DNA of 64,000 bases from Paucibacter sp. TC2R-5 (GCF_025717605.1 NZ_JAJIRQ010000004.1:194804-258803); one strand, 5' to 3'; shown: positions 47,190-56,910, counted from the stretch's first letter. Program-made: numbers and translations. The notes: generated from the letters alone by a model not told the origin.

Positions 47190-49495
47190 GTGCCCTCTGT
47201 GAGCGAGGCATCCAGCCTTGGCAAGCTCAGGCGCACCGTGGTGCCTTGGCCGGGTTCGCTGCTCAAGCTCATCTGGCCGCCAAGCAGGTCAATGATTTCT
47301 TTGACGATGCTCATGCCCAGCCCGGTGCCGAGTACGGTGCCGGACTTATCGGCGCGGTAGAAGCGCTCGCTGACATGCGACAGCTCCTCCGGCGTCATGC
47401 CTATGCCTTGATCCTGCACTTCGATGCAGACGCACCTGCTGTCTTCGGCCGGGTCGGCAAACACCTGCACCCTGACTTCGCCGCCATCGGGTGAGTATTT
47501 GTAGGCGTTGGAGAGCAAATTGCGCAGCACCTGCTGCAGCTTCTTGCGGTCCACATGGACCTGGACCTGTGGCAAAGCGAAATTCAGCAGCGGCGCGTTG
47601 CGCTCGGCCGGCGGCGGGTAGTCCTGCACCACCTCATCCACCAAGCTGTTGAGCTCGCAGCGCTCAAGTTCGAAGTCCTTGCCTCGGCGCGCTTCGATGC
47701 GGGCCAGATCGAGCAACTCATTGAGGATGGCGATCATCGCTTCGCATTGACGGTAAATGCGCGCGAGCATCAGCTTTTGCTTCTCGGGCGACACCTCGCG
47801 CGTCATCAACAGTTCGGTGAAGCCGTAGATGCTGGCCATCGGCGTGCGCAACTCATGCGCGGCGGTGGACAAGAACTCGCTCTTCATCTGTTCAACTTCG
47901 ACCTGATGGGTGACATCGCTCAGGTGCAGCAGCTGAGAGACGTTTTTTTCTTGCCCCTCGACCTGGTTTTCCCCCGGCCTGCCTTCATGCAGGCTCAACT
48001 CCAGCACCCGACGGGTCGGCCGCTCCAGTTCGATGCGCTGCTTGCCCTGGCGCAGCTGAGAAAACTCCAGTCGCAGCGCGCTTGGCGGGCAGTTGGCCGT
48101 CATTTGCTGCATCAGCTCATCTTCGTGCAGGCCCAGCCCGGTTCCGGCTGCGAGCCCGGCCAAACGTGCGAAAGCGGGGCTGATGTAACGCGTCACCCGA
48201 TCGGCATCGAAGGACACAAAGCCGTCCGGGCTGAGCGCAAAAATGGTCGCGAGTTGCTCGCCCCGCTCGCGCAGGCTGGCCAGCAGGGTCTGCACCAACT
48301 GCAGGACGGCGCTGATGTCGTCGCTGCTGCTGCTGCTCTGCGTGCCGCTGGCGGGCGCCTGCAACATGCTGCGCAAGGTCTGCAAAGCACTGGCTCGCTC
48401 GCTCAACTCGCTCTGCAGGCGGTCCTCGAGCGCTTGTTGCTCGGTGATGTCCCGGAATGCCAGCACATAGCCGGCCACCTGGCCGTCTGCACCGCTGATC
48501 AAAGACACGCTCAGATCCAGCACCTTGAAGCGGCCCATGGCCTGTGTCTTGGTTGGAGCAATGGCTTGCGCGTGGGCGGGGCGCACGCGCACAGTCCAGC
48601 TCTTGGCTGTGCCCGAATCGCGTGGCAGCTCGGCAGGCAACTCGGGCACCAAGCTTTGAATCAATTGCCCCAATAGAGCCGCTTGCGTGCGCCCCAGCAT
48701 CTCGGCCAAGACCGGGTTGGCCAGCATGATCAGCCCCGCTGCGTCGGTGGTGGCGATGCCGTCGCCGATGGCCGCCAAGGTGACGGCCGCCCGCTCACGC
48801 TCCAACTGCAAGGAGTGCGCCGCTTGATTCAGCACCTCAAAGGTTTTGCGGAACTCCAGCGGCGCATCCTCCGACAGCATCGGGCTCAGGACCCCGCCCG
48901 CCACCTGCATCTGCTCACCAAAGGCCTGAATTTGGCCCAAATTCCCTAACCAGTGTTTCAGGGGCCACCAGACCAGGCCCAGGCTGGCCAGCAGGCTCAG
49001 GCCCGCCAAGCTCAGGGCGAAGATCGTCTGCTGCCAAAAATCGCTGGCGATCTGCTCGCTGTTGAAGTGCAGGCGCAGCACGCCATAGTCCTTGCCACCC
49101 GCAGCGATGGTGAGGTTGAGGTCACCGAGTTGCTCGTCGATGTCATGCTCCAACCAGAGCGGAGCCCGCGAGCGAGGCGTCGCATGGGCGCGCCGCTCGA
49201 TGCGCCCGCCCTTCAGGTCGATGAAGAGCGCGGCGCCGATGTCGGCATGTTTGGCGCTGCGCTCCAGAGCTCGCTCAATCGTCTCGTAGTCTCCGATCAC
49301 GGCCGAATCGCTGACCACGGGCCCGAGCAGGCTGATCAGGGTATCGGCCGAATCTTGTGCGCTGTTGATGCTGTTGCTATAGCTGCGGGAGGCATACCAG
49401 CCCATCGCCCCGCCCATGAAGATCAGCATCGAGATCAAATAAAGCAGGAACACCCGCCCGATCAAACTGGACGGTAGCAAACGGCTGAGCAGCAT
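47186..49495 (-). CDS. PAS sensor histidine kinase
   Basis: Membrane histidine kinase, 769 residues: helix at 12-32, a periplasmic domain of about 120 residues of unnamed type, helix at 157-178, linker (HAMP not clear), PAS (about 230-355), a low-complexity Ser run near 386-392, second PAS (about 408-530), HisKA with His547 in HELRTP and a complete ATPase domain. From the second PAS onward it closely resembles the next kinase in the operon (shared FALSPDGFVSFDA and ERFYRADKSGTVLG). Begins 31 bases after the binding-protein gene. Confidence 0.9.
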   Translation of the reverse strand: MLLSRLLPSSLIGRVFLLYLISMLIFMGGAMGWYASRSYSNSINSAQDSADTLISLLGPVVSDSAVIGDYETIERALERSAKHADIGAALFIDLKGGRIERRAHATPRSRAPLWLEHDIDEQLGDLNLTIAAGGKDYGVLRLHFNSEQIASDFWQQTIFALSLAGLSLLASLGLVWWPLKHWLGNLGQIQAFGEQMQVAGGVLSPMLSEDAPLEFRKTFEVLNQAAHSLQLERERAAVTLAAIGDGIATTDAAGLIMLANPVLAEMLGRTQAALLGQLIQSLVPELPAELPRDSGTAKSWTVRVRPAHAQAIAPTKTQAMGRFKVLDLSVSLISGADGQVAGYVLAFRDITEQQALEDRLQSELSERASALQTLRSMLQAPASGTQSSSSSDDISAVLQLVQTLLASLRERGEQLATIFALSPDGFVSFDADRVTRYISPAFARLAGLAAGTGLGLHEDELMQQMTANCPPSALRLEFSQLRQGKQRIELERPTRRVLELSLHEGRPGENQVEGQEKNVSQLLHLSDVTHQVEVEQMKSEFLSTAAHELRTPMASIYGFTELLMTREVSPEKQKLMLARIYRQCEAMIAILNELLDLARIEARRGKDFELERCELNSLVDEVVQDYPPPAERNAPLLNFALPQVQVHVDRKKLQQVLRNLLSNAYKYSPDGGEVRVQVFADPAEDSRCVCIEVQDQGIGMTPEELSHVSERFYRADKSGTVLGTGLGMSIVKEIIDLLGGQMSLSSEPGQGTTVRLSLPRLDASLTEGT

Positions 49496-49526
49496 GGCGG
49501 AGGATCAAGCCTGGAGGATGCCTTGC

Positions 49527-50402
49527 CTAGCGCAACTGCGCCGGGGCCGTTTGGTAGAACTTGCGATAAGGCGCGTACTCGCTGCCATCGGAGTTGATGA
49601 AGTAGGCCTCTTGGGTCAGACCAATATGCTTGGAGACTTCTTGCAAAATGGCCTGGCCTTTGGGGTCTTTGTGCATGCCGGCGAAGGCCTTGGCCACGGC
49701 CTGAACGTCTTTTTCCGGCACCTTGGCCGCAGCCATCAAAGCCAGGTCGTGCAAAGGCTCCGAGCTCCACAGCACCCGAAACTTCTTGCCCTCGCGGCGG
49801 GCGTAGTTCTCGGCCAGCTGAGAGTTGACGCCGGCTGCTGCGACCCGGCCGCTGAAGAGCTGGGCCAAGGCGCTGTCGGTATTGCCGGCAAACACAACCT
49901 TGGCATCGACTTTTTGGTTCAAGAGCTGGGCGTAAGGCACTTTGTAGGACACAAATGCCTCGGGGCCGGGGTAGACCACGTCTTTGCCGCCGAGCTGGGT
50001 CAGGTCGGTGATGGTGGACTCGGCCGGCACGATCAGCTGGCCGTGGATGGGCGGCGTCAAGCGGCGCCCGAAGACCTTCCAGCCGAGCTTGTCGCGTTCC
50101 GGGCTGAACAGATGGTTGCTGAATACAAACTCCACCTCTTGGGCCAGCACATAGGCGGTGGTGTCGGCCGAAGTGCGGCCGATTTTGAGCACCAGCTTGA
50201 CGCCGCTCTTTTCCGACACATAGGCGACGATGGGGTTCCAGTAGTCTGCCGACAAGGCGATGCTGGCTTGATTGACCGGCGAGAAGCGGTAGGCCTGCTC
50301 TTCGGCGGCCTGCGCTGTCAAGCCGCACAAGGGCAGGGCCAAGCCGATTGCCAGCTTCATTGCCAAGCGCTTGGCGGCGGAAAAAACAGGGTTGGTCTTC
50401 AT
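49527..50402 (-). CDS. PhnD-like periplasmic substrate-binding protein
   Basis: Periplasmic binding protein of the phosphate/phosphite/phosphonate (PhnD, PF12974-like) family, 291 residues. The ATG at 50402 gives a signal peptide ending near residue 32 (LTAQAAEE); the frame upstream to 50465 has no cleavable signal. Family features: NPIVAYVSEKSGVKLVL (about 57-73), QEVEFVFSNHLFSP, DVVYPGPEAFVSY and WSSEPLHDLALMA. No permease or ATPase is beside it; instead two histidine kinases follow. I infer a sensory, not transport, role. Divergent from the receiver gene. Confidence 0.85.
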   Translation of the reverse strand: MKTNPVFSAAKRLAMKLAIGLALPLCGLTAQAAEEQAYRFSPVNQASIALSADYWNPIVAYVSEKSGVKLVLKIGRTSADTTAYVLAQEVEFVFSNHLFSPERDKLGWKVFGRRLTPPIHGQLIVPAESTITDLTQLGGKDVVYPGPEAFVSYKVPYAQLLNQKVDAKVVFAGNTDSALAQLFSGRVAAAGVNSQLAENYARREGKKFRVLWSSEPLHDLALMAAAKVPEKDVQAVAKAFAGMHKDPKGQAILQEVSKHIGLTQEAYFINSDGSEYAPYRKFYQTAPAQLR

Positions 50403-50635
50403 GCGACTTGGCTCCGGTCGGATTCTTTTGAGAAGGCGCGCAAGCTGCGCAGCCATGCGCGGCACGCTCCAGGTATACCCATGGCTTTCGGCCTCACTCG
50501 GTGCAAACTTTAGCCGGGCGAAAAGAGCTTGTCTTTCGGGTGCAGTTTGACCGATGTCAGGCCGATTTGGTGGCCCTGTAACCGTAAATTTCAGGCATTA
50601 TTCGAGGCAATGACTATTCGGCTCAGGACGCGTCT

Positions 50636-51001
50636 ATGAAGAAGATTTTGATCGTTGAAGACCAAGACGAAATCCGCGAGCTGATTCGTGTGACCTTGGA
50701 GTTTGACGATTACGAGATCGATGAAGCGCCTAACGGCGATATCGGACTGGCCAAGGCCGGCAGCTTCTTGCCTGACTTGATCTTGCTGGATGTGATGATG
50801 CCCGGCGGGCTCAACGGCCTGCAGGTCTGCGAGAAGGTCAAGGCCGACCCGGTGATGCGTGCCTCCAAGGTCATTTTGTTGACCGCACGCGGGCAAGAAA
50901 GCGACCGTCAAGCCGGCTTGAGCGCCGGTGCGGACGAGTACCTGATCAAGCCTTTCAGCCCGATGGAGCTGATGAAGGTCATCGACAAGGTGCTGGCCTG
51001 A
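50636..51001 (+). CDS. Single-domain response regulator (CheY-like)
   Basis: 121 residues, only a receiver domain: acidic pocket EDQDE (8-12), phospho-acceptor Asp52 in LLDVMMP, Thr83 and Lys105 (KPF). No DNA-binding or enzymatic output. The ATG at 50636 has CAGGACG upstream. It lies between the divergent binding-protein/kinase operon and the convergent cheB (11 bases between stop codons), so it could serve the two kinases, CheA, or both. The 233-base upstream gap holds both promoters, but no clear pair of boxes could be picked. Confidence 0.92.
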   Translation: MKKILIVEDQDEIRELIRVTLEFDDYEIDEAPNGDIGLAKAGSFLPDLILLDVMMPGGLNGLQVCEKVKADPVMRASKVILLTARGQESDRQAGLSAGADEYLIKPFSPMELMKVIDKVLA

Positions 51002-51012
51002 GCGGCGCAGCC

Positions 51013-52185
51013 TCATGAGCCAAAGCTAACAGCTCCCGGCGCCATACCGCTTAATTTGAGCAGAGCCGCGGCCATATCGCTCAAGGCCACCACATGCTGT
51101 GCAGCGCCGAGCTCGGCGGCTGCCTTGGGCATGCCGTAGACCACACAGCTGGCTTCATCTTGCGCCAAGGTCATGGCGCCGGCTTTGCGCATCTCCAACA
51201 GGCCGCGTGCGCCGTCGTCGCCCATGCCGGTGAAGATCGCCCCGATGGCATTGCGCCCGGCGCAATGTGCGACCGATTTGAACAAGATGTCGACCGAAGG
51301 CTTGTGGTGGTTGACCAGCGGCCCATCGCGCACTTCCACCACATATTGGGCGCCGCTGCGCTTGAGCTGCATATGCCGCCCGCCCGGGGCGACCAGCACG
51401 CGGCCATTGATGACGCGGTCGCCGTCCTTGGCTTCCATCACTTCCAGGTCGGTCACGGTGTTGAGCCGGGCCGCAAAAGAATGGGTGAATTTCTCCGGCA
51501 TATGTTGCACCAGCACGATGCCTGGGCAGGTGCGGGGCAGTTGCTTGAGCACAGATTCAATGGTCTGTACCCCGCCGGTGGAGCTGCCGAAGGCAATCAC
51601 GCGGTCGGTGGTTTCGGCCATGGCCATGGCGCTGATGGCCATGATGGGGGAGGGCCGACTCGCGCGGCCCGCACTCATTTGCTGGGTTTGCAGGCCTGAG
51701 CCCTGGCCGGCGATTTGACCGGCCATTTGAGCGGCTATTTGACCGGCCATCTGGCTGGGCAAGGCGCGCACATTGGCGCGCGCCGCTGCCCGCACCGCGC
51801 CCACCAGGCCATTGCCCGGGTCTTCCAGAAAGTCGCGCAAGCCAATCTTGGGTTTGGTGACAAAGCCGACCGCGCCGGCCGCCAAGGCCTGCATGGTGGT
51901 TTCGCAGCCGGCCTCGGTCAGCGTCGAGCACATCACCACCGGCATCGGGTGTTCGCTCATCACGCGCTTCAAAAACGTAATGCCGTCCATGCGCGGCATC
52001 TCGACGTCCAGCACCAGCACGTCGGGCCAATCGGCCTCTAATTTGGGCCAGGCGAACAAGGGGTCGCTGGCGGTGATGCTGACCCGGATGCCGGCGGCCT
52101 CCAACAAGCCGCTGAGGTGCTTGCGCACCACGGCCGAGTCGTCAATGATGGCGACGCGCAAGGGCGCTTGGTTGGGTGCACTCAT
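51013..52185 (-). CDS. cheB: Chemotaxis methylesterase/glutamine deamidase CheB
   Basis: Removes methyl groups from chemoreceptors when phosphorylated by CheA. Receiver domain with Asp60 (LVLDVEMP), a linker with a tandem repeat, and the esterase domain with the catalytic Ser in GSSTGG (about 202), His in QHMP (about 228) and Asp in TGMGDDGA (about 325). 390 residues; the linker (about 140-190) is longer than in E. coli. The start overlaps the cheD stop by four bases. Last gene of the operon. Confidence 0.96.
   Translation of the reverse strand: MSAPNQAPLRVAIIDDSAVVRKHLSGLLEAAGIRVSITASDPLFAWPKLEADWPDVLVLDVEMPRMDGITFLKRVMSEHPMPVVMCSTLTEAGCETTMQALAAGAVGFVTKPKIGLRDFLEDPGNGLVGAVRAAARANVRALPSQMAGQIAAQMAGQIAGQGSGLQTQQMSAGRASRPSPIMAISAMAMAETTDRVIAFGSSTGGVQTIESVLKQLPRTCPGIVLVQHMPEKFTHSFAARLNTVTDLEVMEAKDGDRVINGRVLVAPGGRHMQLKRSGAQYVVEVRDGPLVNHHKPSVDILFKSVAHCAGRNAIGAIFTGMGDDGARGLLEMRKAGAMTLAQDEASCVVYGMPKAAAELGAAQHVVALSDMAAALLKLSGMAPGAVSFGS
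51706..51753 (-). repeat. 24-bp tandem repeat in cheB linker
   Basis: Two in-frame 24-base units (51706-51729 and 51730-51753), differing at five positions, encode QMAGQIAA and QMAGQIAG. Being a multiple of three, copy-number change would keep the frame. Confidence 0.75.
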
Positions 52186-52799
52186 TTGCGGGCGCCCAGG
52201 GTACCCGGCGCGCCTGGCGCTTGGCTGCGTTTGACCTCGACCCGGCCGCTGGCCAGATCAATCACGACGGTGCGCGGCACGTTGTCGCCGACATCGACAT
52301 CCTTGAGCTGAAAGCCGTTGTTGTCGATCAAGGCCCAGCCTTGCTCGATATTGCGCTCGCCGACATTGAACTTGACGTTCATGCCGTCGGGCATGGTGTC
52401 GGCCCCGCCGTAAAGATGGGCGATGTAGTCACTCGGCTTGGTGCCGGTGCGGGCGATGCTCTGCAGCAATAGCTCCACCGCCTCGTCTCCATAGCGGCCA
52501 TCCAAAGGGCCTTGGCCTCGGCTGGCCCGGCTGGGCAAGAGGAAATGGCACATGCCGCCGTAGCGCTTGAGCGGATGCCACAGCGTGATCGCAACACAGG
52601 AACCCAGCAGGGTCTTGAGCGTGGCGCCTTGACCAAAATGCCATTGCCCCGGCATTAGGTTGATGATTTGCGGGATCGCGTTGAGGGTTGAAAACGCTGA
52701 AAGCGGAGCTTTCACCGCAGCGGCGGGACGCACGGGCGGCGCATGCTGCCCGAGAGGTGTGTTCCCTGCCGCTGAAGGGGTTGGCTTGTGCTTATGCAT
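52182..52799 (-). CDS. cheD: Chemoreceptor glutamine deamidase CheD
   Basis: Deamidates receptor glutamines and can modulate adaptation. The catalytic Cys68 is in LGSCVAITLWHP and His85 in GGMCHFLLP. A Pro/Ala-rich N-terminal extension of about 45 residues precedes the conserved domain. 205 residues. Starts within the end of cheR (eight-base overlap) and its stop overlaps cheB by four bases, so translation is probably coupled. Confidence 0.95.
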   Translation of the reverse strand: MHKHKPTPSAAGNTPLGQHAPPVRPAAAVKAPLSAFSTLNAIPQIINLMPGQWHFGQGATLKTLLGSCVAITLWHPLKRYGGMCHFLLPSRASRGQGPLDGRYGDEAVELLLQSIARTGTKPSDYIAHLYGGADTMPDGMNVKFNVGERNIEQGWALIDNNGFQLKDVDVGDNVPRTVVIDLASGRVEVKRSQAPGAPGTLGARK

Positions 52800-53604
52800 G
52801 TTGATAGATTGCCGGTGCTATAGCCTTGAGAGGAAGGTTCAGCGCCGCGAGTGACTCCGCATGTCCAGGGTATAGCACGCCACCGGGCTTGAGTCGTTCG
52901 ATCACCCGGGTGACGATGGCGGTTTTGGCGGGTCCGTCGAAATAGATCAAGACATTGCGTAAAAAAATCACGTCAAACATGGGCAAGGCCGGCAGCGTTT
53001 GCATCAGGTTGGCGCATTGGAACTGCACCCTGGCGCGCAGTTCGCGCTGAATCAAAATTTGCCCTTCATAGGGACCGAAGCCTTGCAGGCAAAAGCGCTT
53101 CAAAAAATCCTGCGGCACATTGCGCGCGCGCTCCATCGGGTAGAGGCCCTGGCGTGCACTCTCCACCACGCTGGTGGAAAGGTCGGTGCCGCGGATGGAC
53201 CAGGGCCGGCTGCCCTTGTTCAGGCCAAACTTGTCGGCCAAGGTCATGGCGATGCTGTAGGCCTCTTCGCCCGAGGACGAGGCGCCGCTCCAGACCAAAA
53301 ACTCCGAGCCGTCACGGTGCGCCTCGGCCCGCTTGGCCAGGTCTTCAAAATGCTGCGGCTCACGGAAGAAATAGGTCTCGTTGGTGGTCAGCTTGTCCAC
53401 CACGCTGACCAGCATGGCCTCGGGCATCTGCCCACGCACCATTTTTTGAACGAAGACATTGATGTCGTCTTCGCCCGAGTCGGTGCTGAGTTTTTGCAAG
53501 CGGCTTTGCACCAAGGCATGCTTGCTTTCGACCAACTTGATGCCGGAGATACGGTGGAACAGCGCCGTGATGGCGTTGAAGGATTCGACGGTGAGTTGGG
53601 ACAT
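52792..53604 (-). CDS. cheR: Chemoreceptor methyltransferase CheR
   Basis: SAM-dependent methylation of receptor glutamates. An N-terminal helical domain (about 1-70), then TTNETYFFREPQHFEDL (about 68-84), the SAM motif VWSGASSSGEEAYSIAM (about 103-119) and the FDVIFLRNVLIYFD segment (about 212-225). 270 residues, normal. Only the receptor at 54196 ends with an acidic-aromatic tail (DESFFKRF); none has a recognised NWETF-type tether. Confidence 0.96.
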   Translation of the reverse strand: MSQLTVESFNAITALFHRISGIKLVESKHALVQSRLQKLSTDSGEDDINVFVQKMVRGQMPEAMLVSVVDKLTTNETYFFREPQHFEDLAKRAEAHRDGSEFLVWSGASSSGEEAYSIAMTLADKFGLNKGSRPWSIRGTDLSTSVVESARQGLYPMERARNVPQDFLKRFCLQGFGPYEGQILIQRELRARVQFQCANLMQTLPALPMFDVIFLRNVLIYFDGPAKTAIVTRVIERLKPGGVLYPGHAESLAALNLPLKAIAPAIYQHA

Positions 53605-53633
53605 GATGGCTGCGAGGGACTGTTTAGGCTTGT

Positions 53634-54182
53634 TCAGGCCAGCTGCGCATCGGCGATCAAGGCCGAAAGGGCCACCGGCGACAAGACTTGATCTAGATTG
53701 AGCAGCGCCGCGTAACCACTCGCCACATTGACCATGCCGGCCAGAAACTCGCCCGCCACGCCCACGCCCAAGCTGGGCACAGGCTCGATCCGTTTGGAGT
53801 CCACGTCCAGAACCTCGAACACCGCGTCCACCAGCACGCCGGCAATCAAGCGGTCGAAGTCGTCATCGCCCTTAGCCTCCACCACGATGATGGCGGAGCG
53901 GCGGCCTATCACGGTGGGGCCAAAGCCAAAGCGCGCACTGAGGTCGATCACCGGCACCACCGCGCCGCGCAGATTCATCACCCCGCGCACAAAGTCGGGG
54001 GTCTGCGGCAGCGGCGTCATGCGCCCCACTTCGAGGATTTCGCGCACCGCCTCAATCGGCACCACCAGGGTTTCATGCCCGACGGCCAAGCGCAGCATCT
54101 GGCACATGGGGCCGGCAGCGGCTTGTTCGGCGATAGCGCCGCGCAGGCGGTCGGCCGGGGCTTCGCGTGTGGATCTGCTCAT
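53634..54182 (-). CDS. cheW: Chemotaxis coupling protein CheW
   Basis: Links receptors to CheA. The CheW domain (about 25-175) shows VGHETLVVPIEAVREILE (about 34-51), MNLRGAVVPVIDLSARFG (about 83-100) and the final LLNLDQVLS strand. 182 residues with a non-conserved 24-residue N-terminal tail. 13 bases downstream of the receptor gene and 29 bases before cheR. Confidence 0.95.
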   Translation of the reverse strand: MSRSTREAPADRLRGAIAEQAAAGPMCQMLRLAVGHETLVVPIEAVREILEVGRMTPLPQTPDFVRGVMNLRGAVVPVIDLSARFGFGPTVIGRRSAIIVVEAKGDDDFDRLIAGVLVDAVFEVLDVDSKRIEPVPSLGVGVAGEFLAGMVNVASGYAALLNLDQVLSPVALSALIADAQLA

Positions 54183-54195
54183 GCTGAGTCCTCAA

Positions 54196-56910
54196 TCAAA
54201 AACGTTTGAAAAACGATTCATCCACTTCGCCCCCGCCGGGCTTGACGGGCTTGCTCGGTCTGCCCTGGCTGCTGGCGGCTGGGGCCGGGCTGGGTGAGGC
54301 GCCCTGTGTGTTGCCTTGTGAGCTGCCATTTGAGCTGCCGCTTGGCGCTTTGTATTGCTGCAACTTTTGCGCAACCGATTGAGGGCGCTTGGGCGCCGCC
54401 ATGCCGGCCTTGCCTGGGGCACTGTGATGGGGAGTGAACTTGTCGGCGCTGTTGTCGGTATGGCGCGCGGCCCTGTCATCGGCCAGCTTGAAAAAGGCCA
54501 TCTGGTCTTGCAACTGCGCCGCTTGCGCCGACAGCTGCTCGGCCGTGGCCGACAGTTGCTCGGAGGCCGAGGCGGTTTGCTGCGTGGTGGCCGACAGATG
54601 GTTCATCGCCGCATTGATCTGCGCCACGCCCTCGGCTTGCTCGCTGGACGCAGCCGAAATCTCCTGCACCAGCTCCGAGGTCTTCTGGATCGAGGGCACC
54701 ATATTGCTGAGCAGCGTGCCGGCCTGCTCGGCCATTTGCACGCTGTTTCCCGCCAGCGTGCCGATTTCCTGTGCGGCCACCTGGCTGCGCTCGGCCAGCT
54801 TGCGCACCTCGGCCGCCACCACAGCAAAGCCCTTGCCATGTTCACCCGCTCTGGCCGCTTCAATCGCCGCATTCAGGGCCAGCAGATTGGTTTGATAGGC
54901 GATGTCATCGATGATGGAAATCTTGGTGGCGATTTGCTTCATCGCCTCGACCGTTTGATTGACGGCTTGCCCGCCTTGTATCGCCTCTTTGGCCGCCTGC
55001 GTAGCCATGCCGTCGGTCAGGTTGGCGCTGTCGGAGTTCTGTTTCACCGACGCAGCCATCTCATGCAGCTGCGCCGTGGTCTCTTCGACGCTGGCGGCTT
55101 GCTGCGAGGCCGAGTGCGACAGGCTCTGCGAGGTTTGTGACACCTGATCCGAGGCGCCGCTCAGTTGATCGGCCGCAGTGCGTACCTCGCGGATGGTGCT
55201 GCTGACGGTATCGACCAGGGTGTTGAACTTCTCGCCCAGCATGCGGAAGAAGGGCTCCTTGCCTTCGAGCGGTACACGCTGCGCGAAGTCGCCATGGGTG
55301 GCGCCGTCGACCATGCCACCGATCTCGTTTTCCACCGCAACTTCCAGCGTGCGGTCTTTCCACTCCACCACCGTGCCCAGGCGCACGCCTGCGCTGTCAT
55401 TGATCGGGTTGGCGGTCAAGCCGAAGGTGAGGCTGCTGACCTTCAGCTCGGTCTTGTACTCGCCCTTCAAAGCGCCGAGCAGATTGCGCTGATGCGCCGG
55501 GTTACGGTGGAACTGGTCGAAGTTGGAGCCGACGATGGCGCGCGCATTGAATTGCGGCAAGACCTTGCGCAGCTCGCCCTCGTTGCGTTGCATCATCTGG
55601 GCGGCCGAAGCGTTGTTGTAGATGATGTTGCCGTCGGGGTCGGCGATCATCACATTGGTGGAGCAGATGTCCAGTGCCTGCTTGACCCGCGAGTTTTCCG
55701 CCGCCAGCAAGGCCTCGCGCTCCAGCGCCGCCAACTCGGCCGTCATGTCCTTCCACTCGACTACCGTGCCCAGGCGTTTGCCGGCAGTGATCACCGGATT
55801 GACGATCAAGTCAAAGCGCCGCCCGCCGATGTTCAAGCGGGTTTTGTGAGCGCCTGTCAGGCGATCCAGCATGCCGCGTTGATGGGCCGGGTTCTTGTGG
55901 AATCCGTCGATATTGGTGCCCATCAAGGTGGCCGCGTTGAAGTTCGGCAGGTCTTTGCGGATGTCGGCTTCGGCGGCAGCCAGCATCGCGCGCAGCGAGG
56001 CGTTGCCGTAAATGATGTTGTAGCCGGGGTCGGCCACCATCATATTGGTGGCGGCAACGTCCAAGGCCTGGCGGATGCGCACGGCATCATCACCGCGCTT
56101 TTTGGTGTCGGCGAACTCGAAGCCCAACCGCGTCTGCACCCGCTTGAGCGCCAGCATCATCGCCGCTAACTCATCACGGCCACTGACCTCAACGACGCCG
56201 TCAAAGCGACCCTGGCCGAATTGCTCGAACTGGCCGGCCGCGCGGCCCAGCGTGCCGGTCAGTCGGGTGGCCGTGGCCCGCAAGCTCCATGCGCCCAGCA
56301 AGGCCAAGGCCAAGGCCGGTCCACCCAAGCTCAGATTCATGGTCGGCCAAGCCAAACCCAGGCCCAAGCCTCCCAGCATCAGCAGCAGCGCGCAAAACAA
56401 GGTCTTGCTGCCTAAACTCAAAGTACCCAAGCTGCGCTGCATGCTGTCCACCAGCCCCGTGCGCACGCCCTGGCCCTCGCGTATCACCCAGCCTTGGGCC
56501 TGCCCATCCTTGAACTTGCGGTAGAGCGCGTCGGCGGCGGCGACTTGCTCGCGCTCGGGTCGGGTGCGCACCGACATATAGCCGACCACCGCCTCGCCCT
56601 CCTTGACCGGCGTCGCATTGGCCAGCACCCAGTAGAAGTTGCCGTTCTTGCAGCGGTTCTTAACCAGACCGGTCCAGGGCCTGCCGTCCTTCAACACCTT
56701 CCACATATCGTCGAAGGCTTCTTCCGGCATGTCCGGGTGGCGCACCAGATTGTGTGGCTGGCCAATCAACTCGGCTTCCGCGAAGCCGCTGGCCTCGATG
56801 AAGTCATCGTTGATATAGGTGATGCGGCCCTTCAGGTCGGTGCGTGACACGATGGTCATGCCTTCTCTCAGCACATATTCCTGCTGAGTGACGGGGAGAT
56901 TGCTGCGCAT
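54196..56910 (-). CDS. Aer-like chemoreceptor with two extra PAS domains
   Basis: Chemoreceptor of 904 residues. The N-terminal PAS (about 10-125) closely resembles E. coli Aer: [20 protein letters not shown] (about 50-69) and [13 protein letters not shown]. Two membrane helices (about 168-212) have almost no periplasmic loop. A HAMP-like linker is followed by two PAS domains of the 'FHKNPAHQR' type (about 284-396 and 411-525) and the methyl-accepting signalling hairpin with tip [20 protein letters not shown] (about 671-690). Aer-type PAS bind FAD and report redox/energy state; that function is inferred. A Ser/Pro/Gly-rich C-terminal tail ends in DESFFKRF. Confidence 0.92.
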   Translation of the reverse strand: MRSNLPVTQQEYVLREGMTIVSRTDLKGRITYINDDFIEASGFAEAELIGQPHNLVRHPDMPEEAFDDMWKVLKDGRPWTGLVKNRCKNGNFYWVLANATPVKEGEAVVGYMSVRTRPEREQVAAADALYRKFKDGQAQGWVIREGQGVRTGLVDSMQRSLGTLSLGSKTLFCALLLMLGGLGLGLAWPTMNLSLGGPALALALLGAWSLRATATRLTGTLGRAAGQFEQFGQGRFDGVVEVSGRDELAAMMLALKRVQTRLGFEFADTKKRGDDAVRIRQALDVAATNMMVADPGYNIIYGNASLRAMLAAAEADIRKDLPNFNAATLMGTNIDGFHKNPAHQRGMLDRLTGAHKTRLNIGGRRFDLIVNPVITAGKRLGTVVEWKDMTAELAALEREALLAAENSRVKQALDICSTNVMIADPDGNIIYNNASAAQMMQRNEGELRKVLPQFNARAIVGSNFDQFHRNPAHQRNLLGALKGEYKTELKVSSLTFGLTANPINDSAGVRLGTVVEWKDRTLEVAVENEIGGMVDGATHGDFAQRVPLEGKEPFFRMLGEKFNTLVDTVSSTIREVRTAADQLSGASDQVSQTSQSLSHSASQQAASVEETTAQLHEMAASVKQNSDSANLTDGMATQAAKEAIQGGQAVNQTVEAMKQIATKISIIDDIAYQTNLLALNAAIEAARAGEHGKGFAVVAAEVRKLAERSQVAAQEIGTLAGNSVQMAEQAGTLLSNMVPSIQKTSELVQEISAASSEQAEGVAQINAAMNHLSATTQQTASASEQLSATAEQLSAQAAQLQDQMAFFKLADDRAARHTDNSADKFTPHHSAPGKAGMAAPKRPQSVAQKLQQYKAPSGSSNGSSQGNTQGASPSPAPAASSQGRPSKPVKPGGGEVDESFFKRF
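54483..55233 (-). repeat. Receptor signalling segment, copy 1
   Basis: DNA encoding the signalling hairpin; by eye about nine in ten bases match the equivalent segments at 57047-57800 and 60005-60752 in the best-conserved part. Direct repeats on the same strand. Confidence 0.7.

Noticed and set aside
49462-50328. Alternative frame on the minus strand over the binding-protein gene
   Set aside because: The frame starting at 50402 has a signal peptide and family motifs; the alternative has neither.
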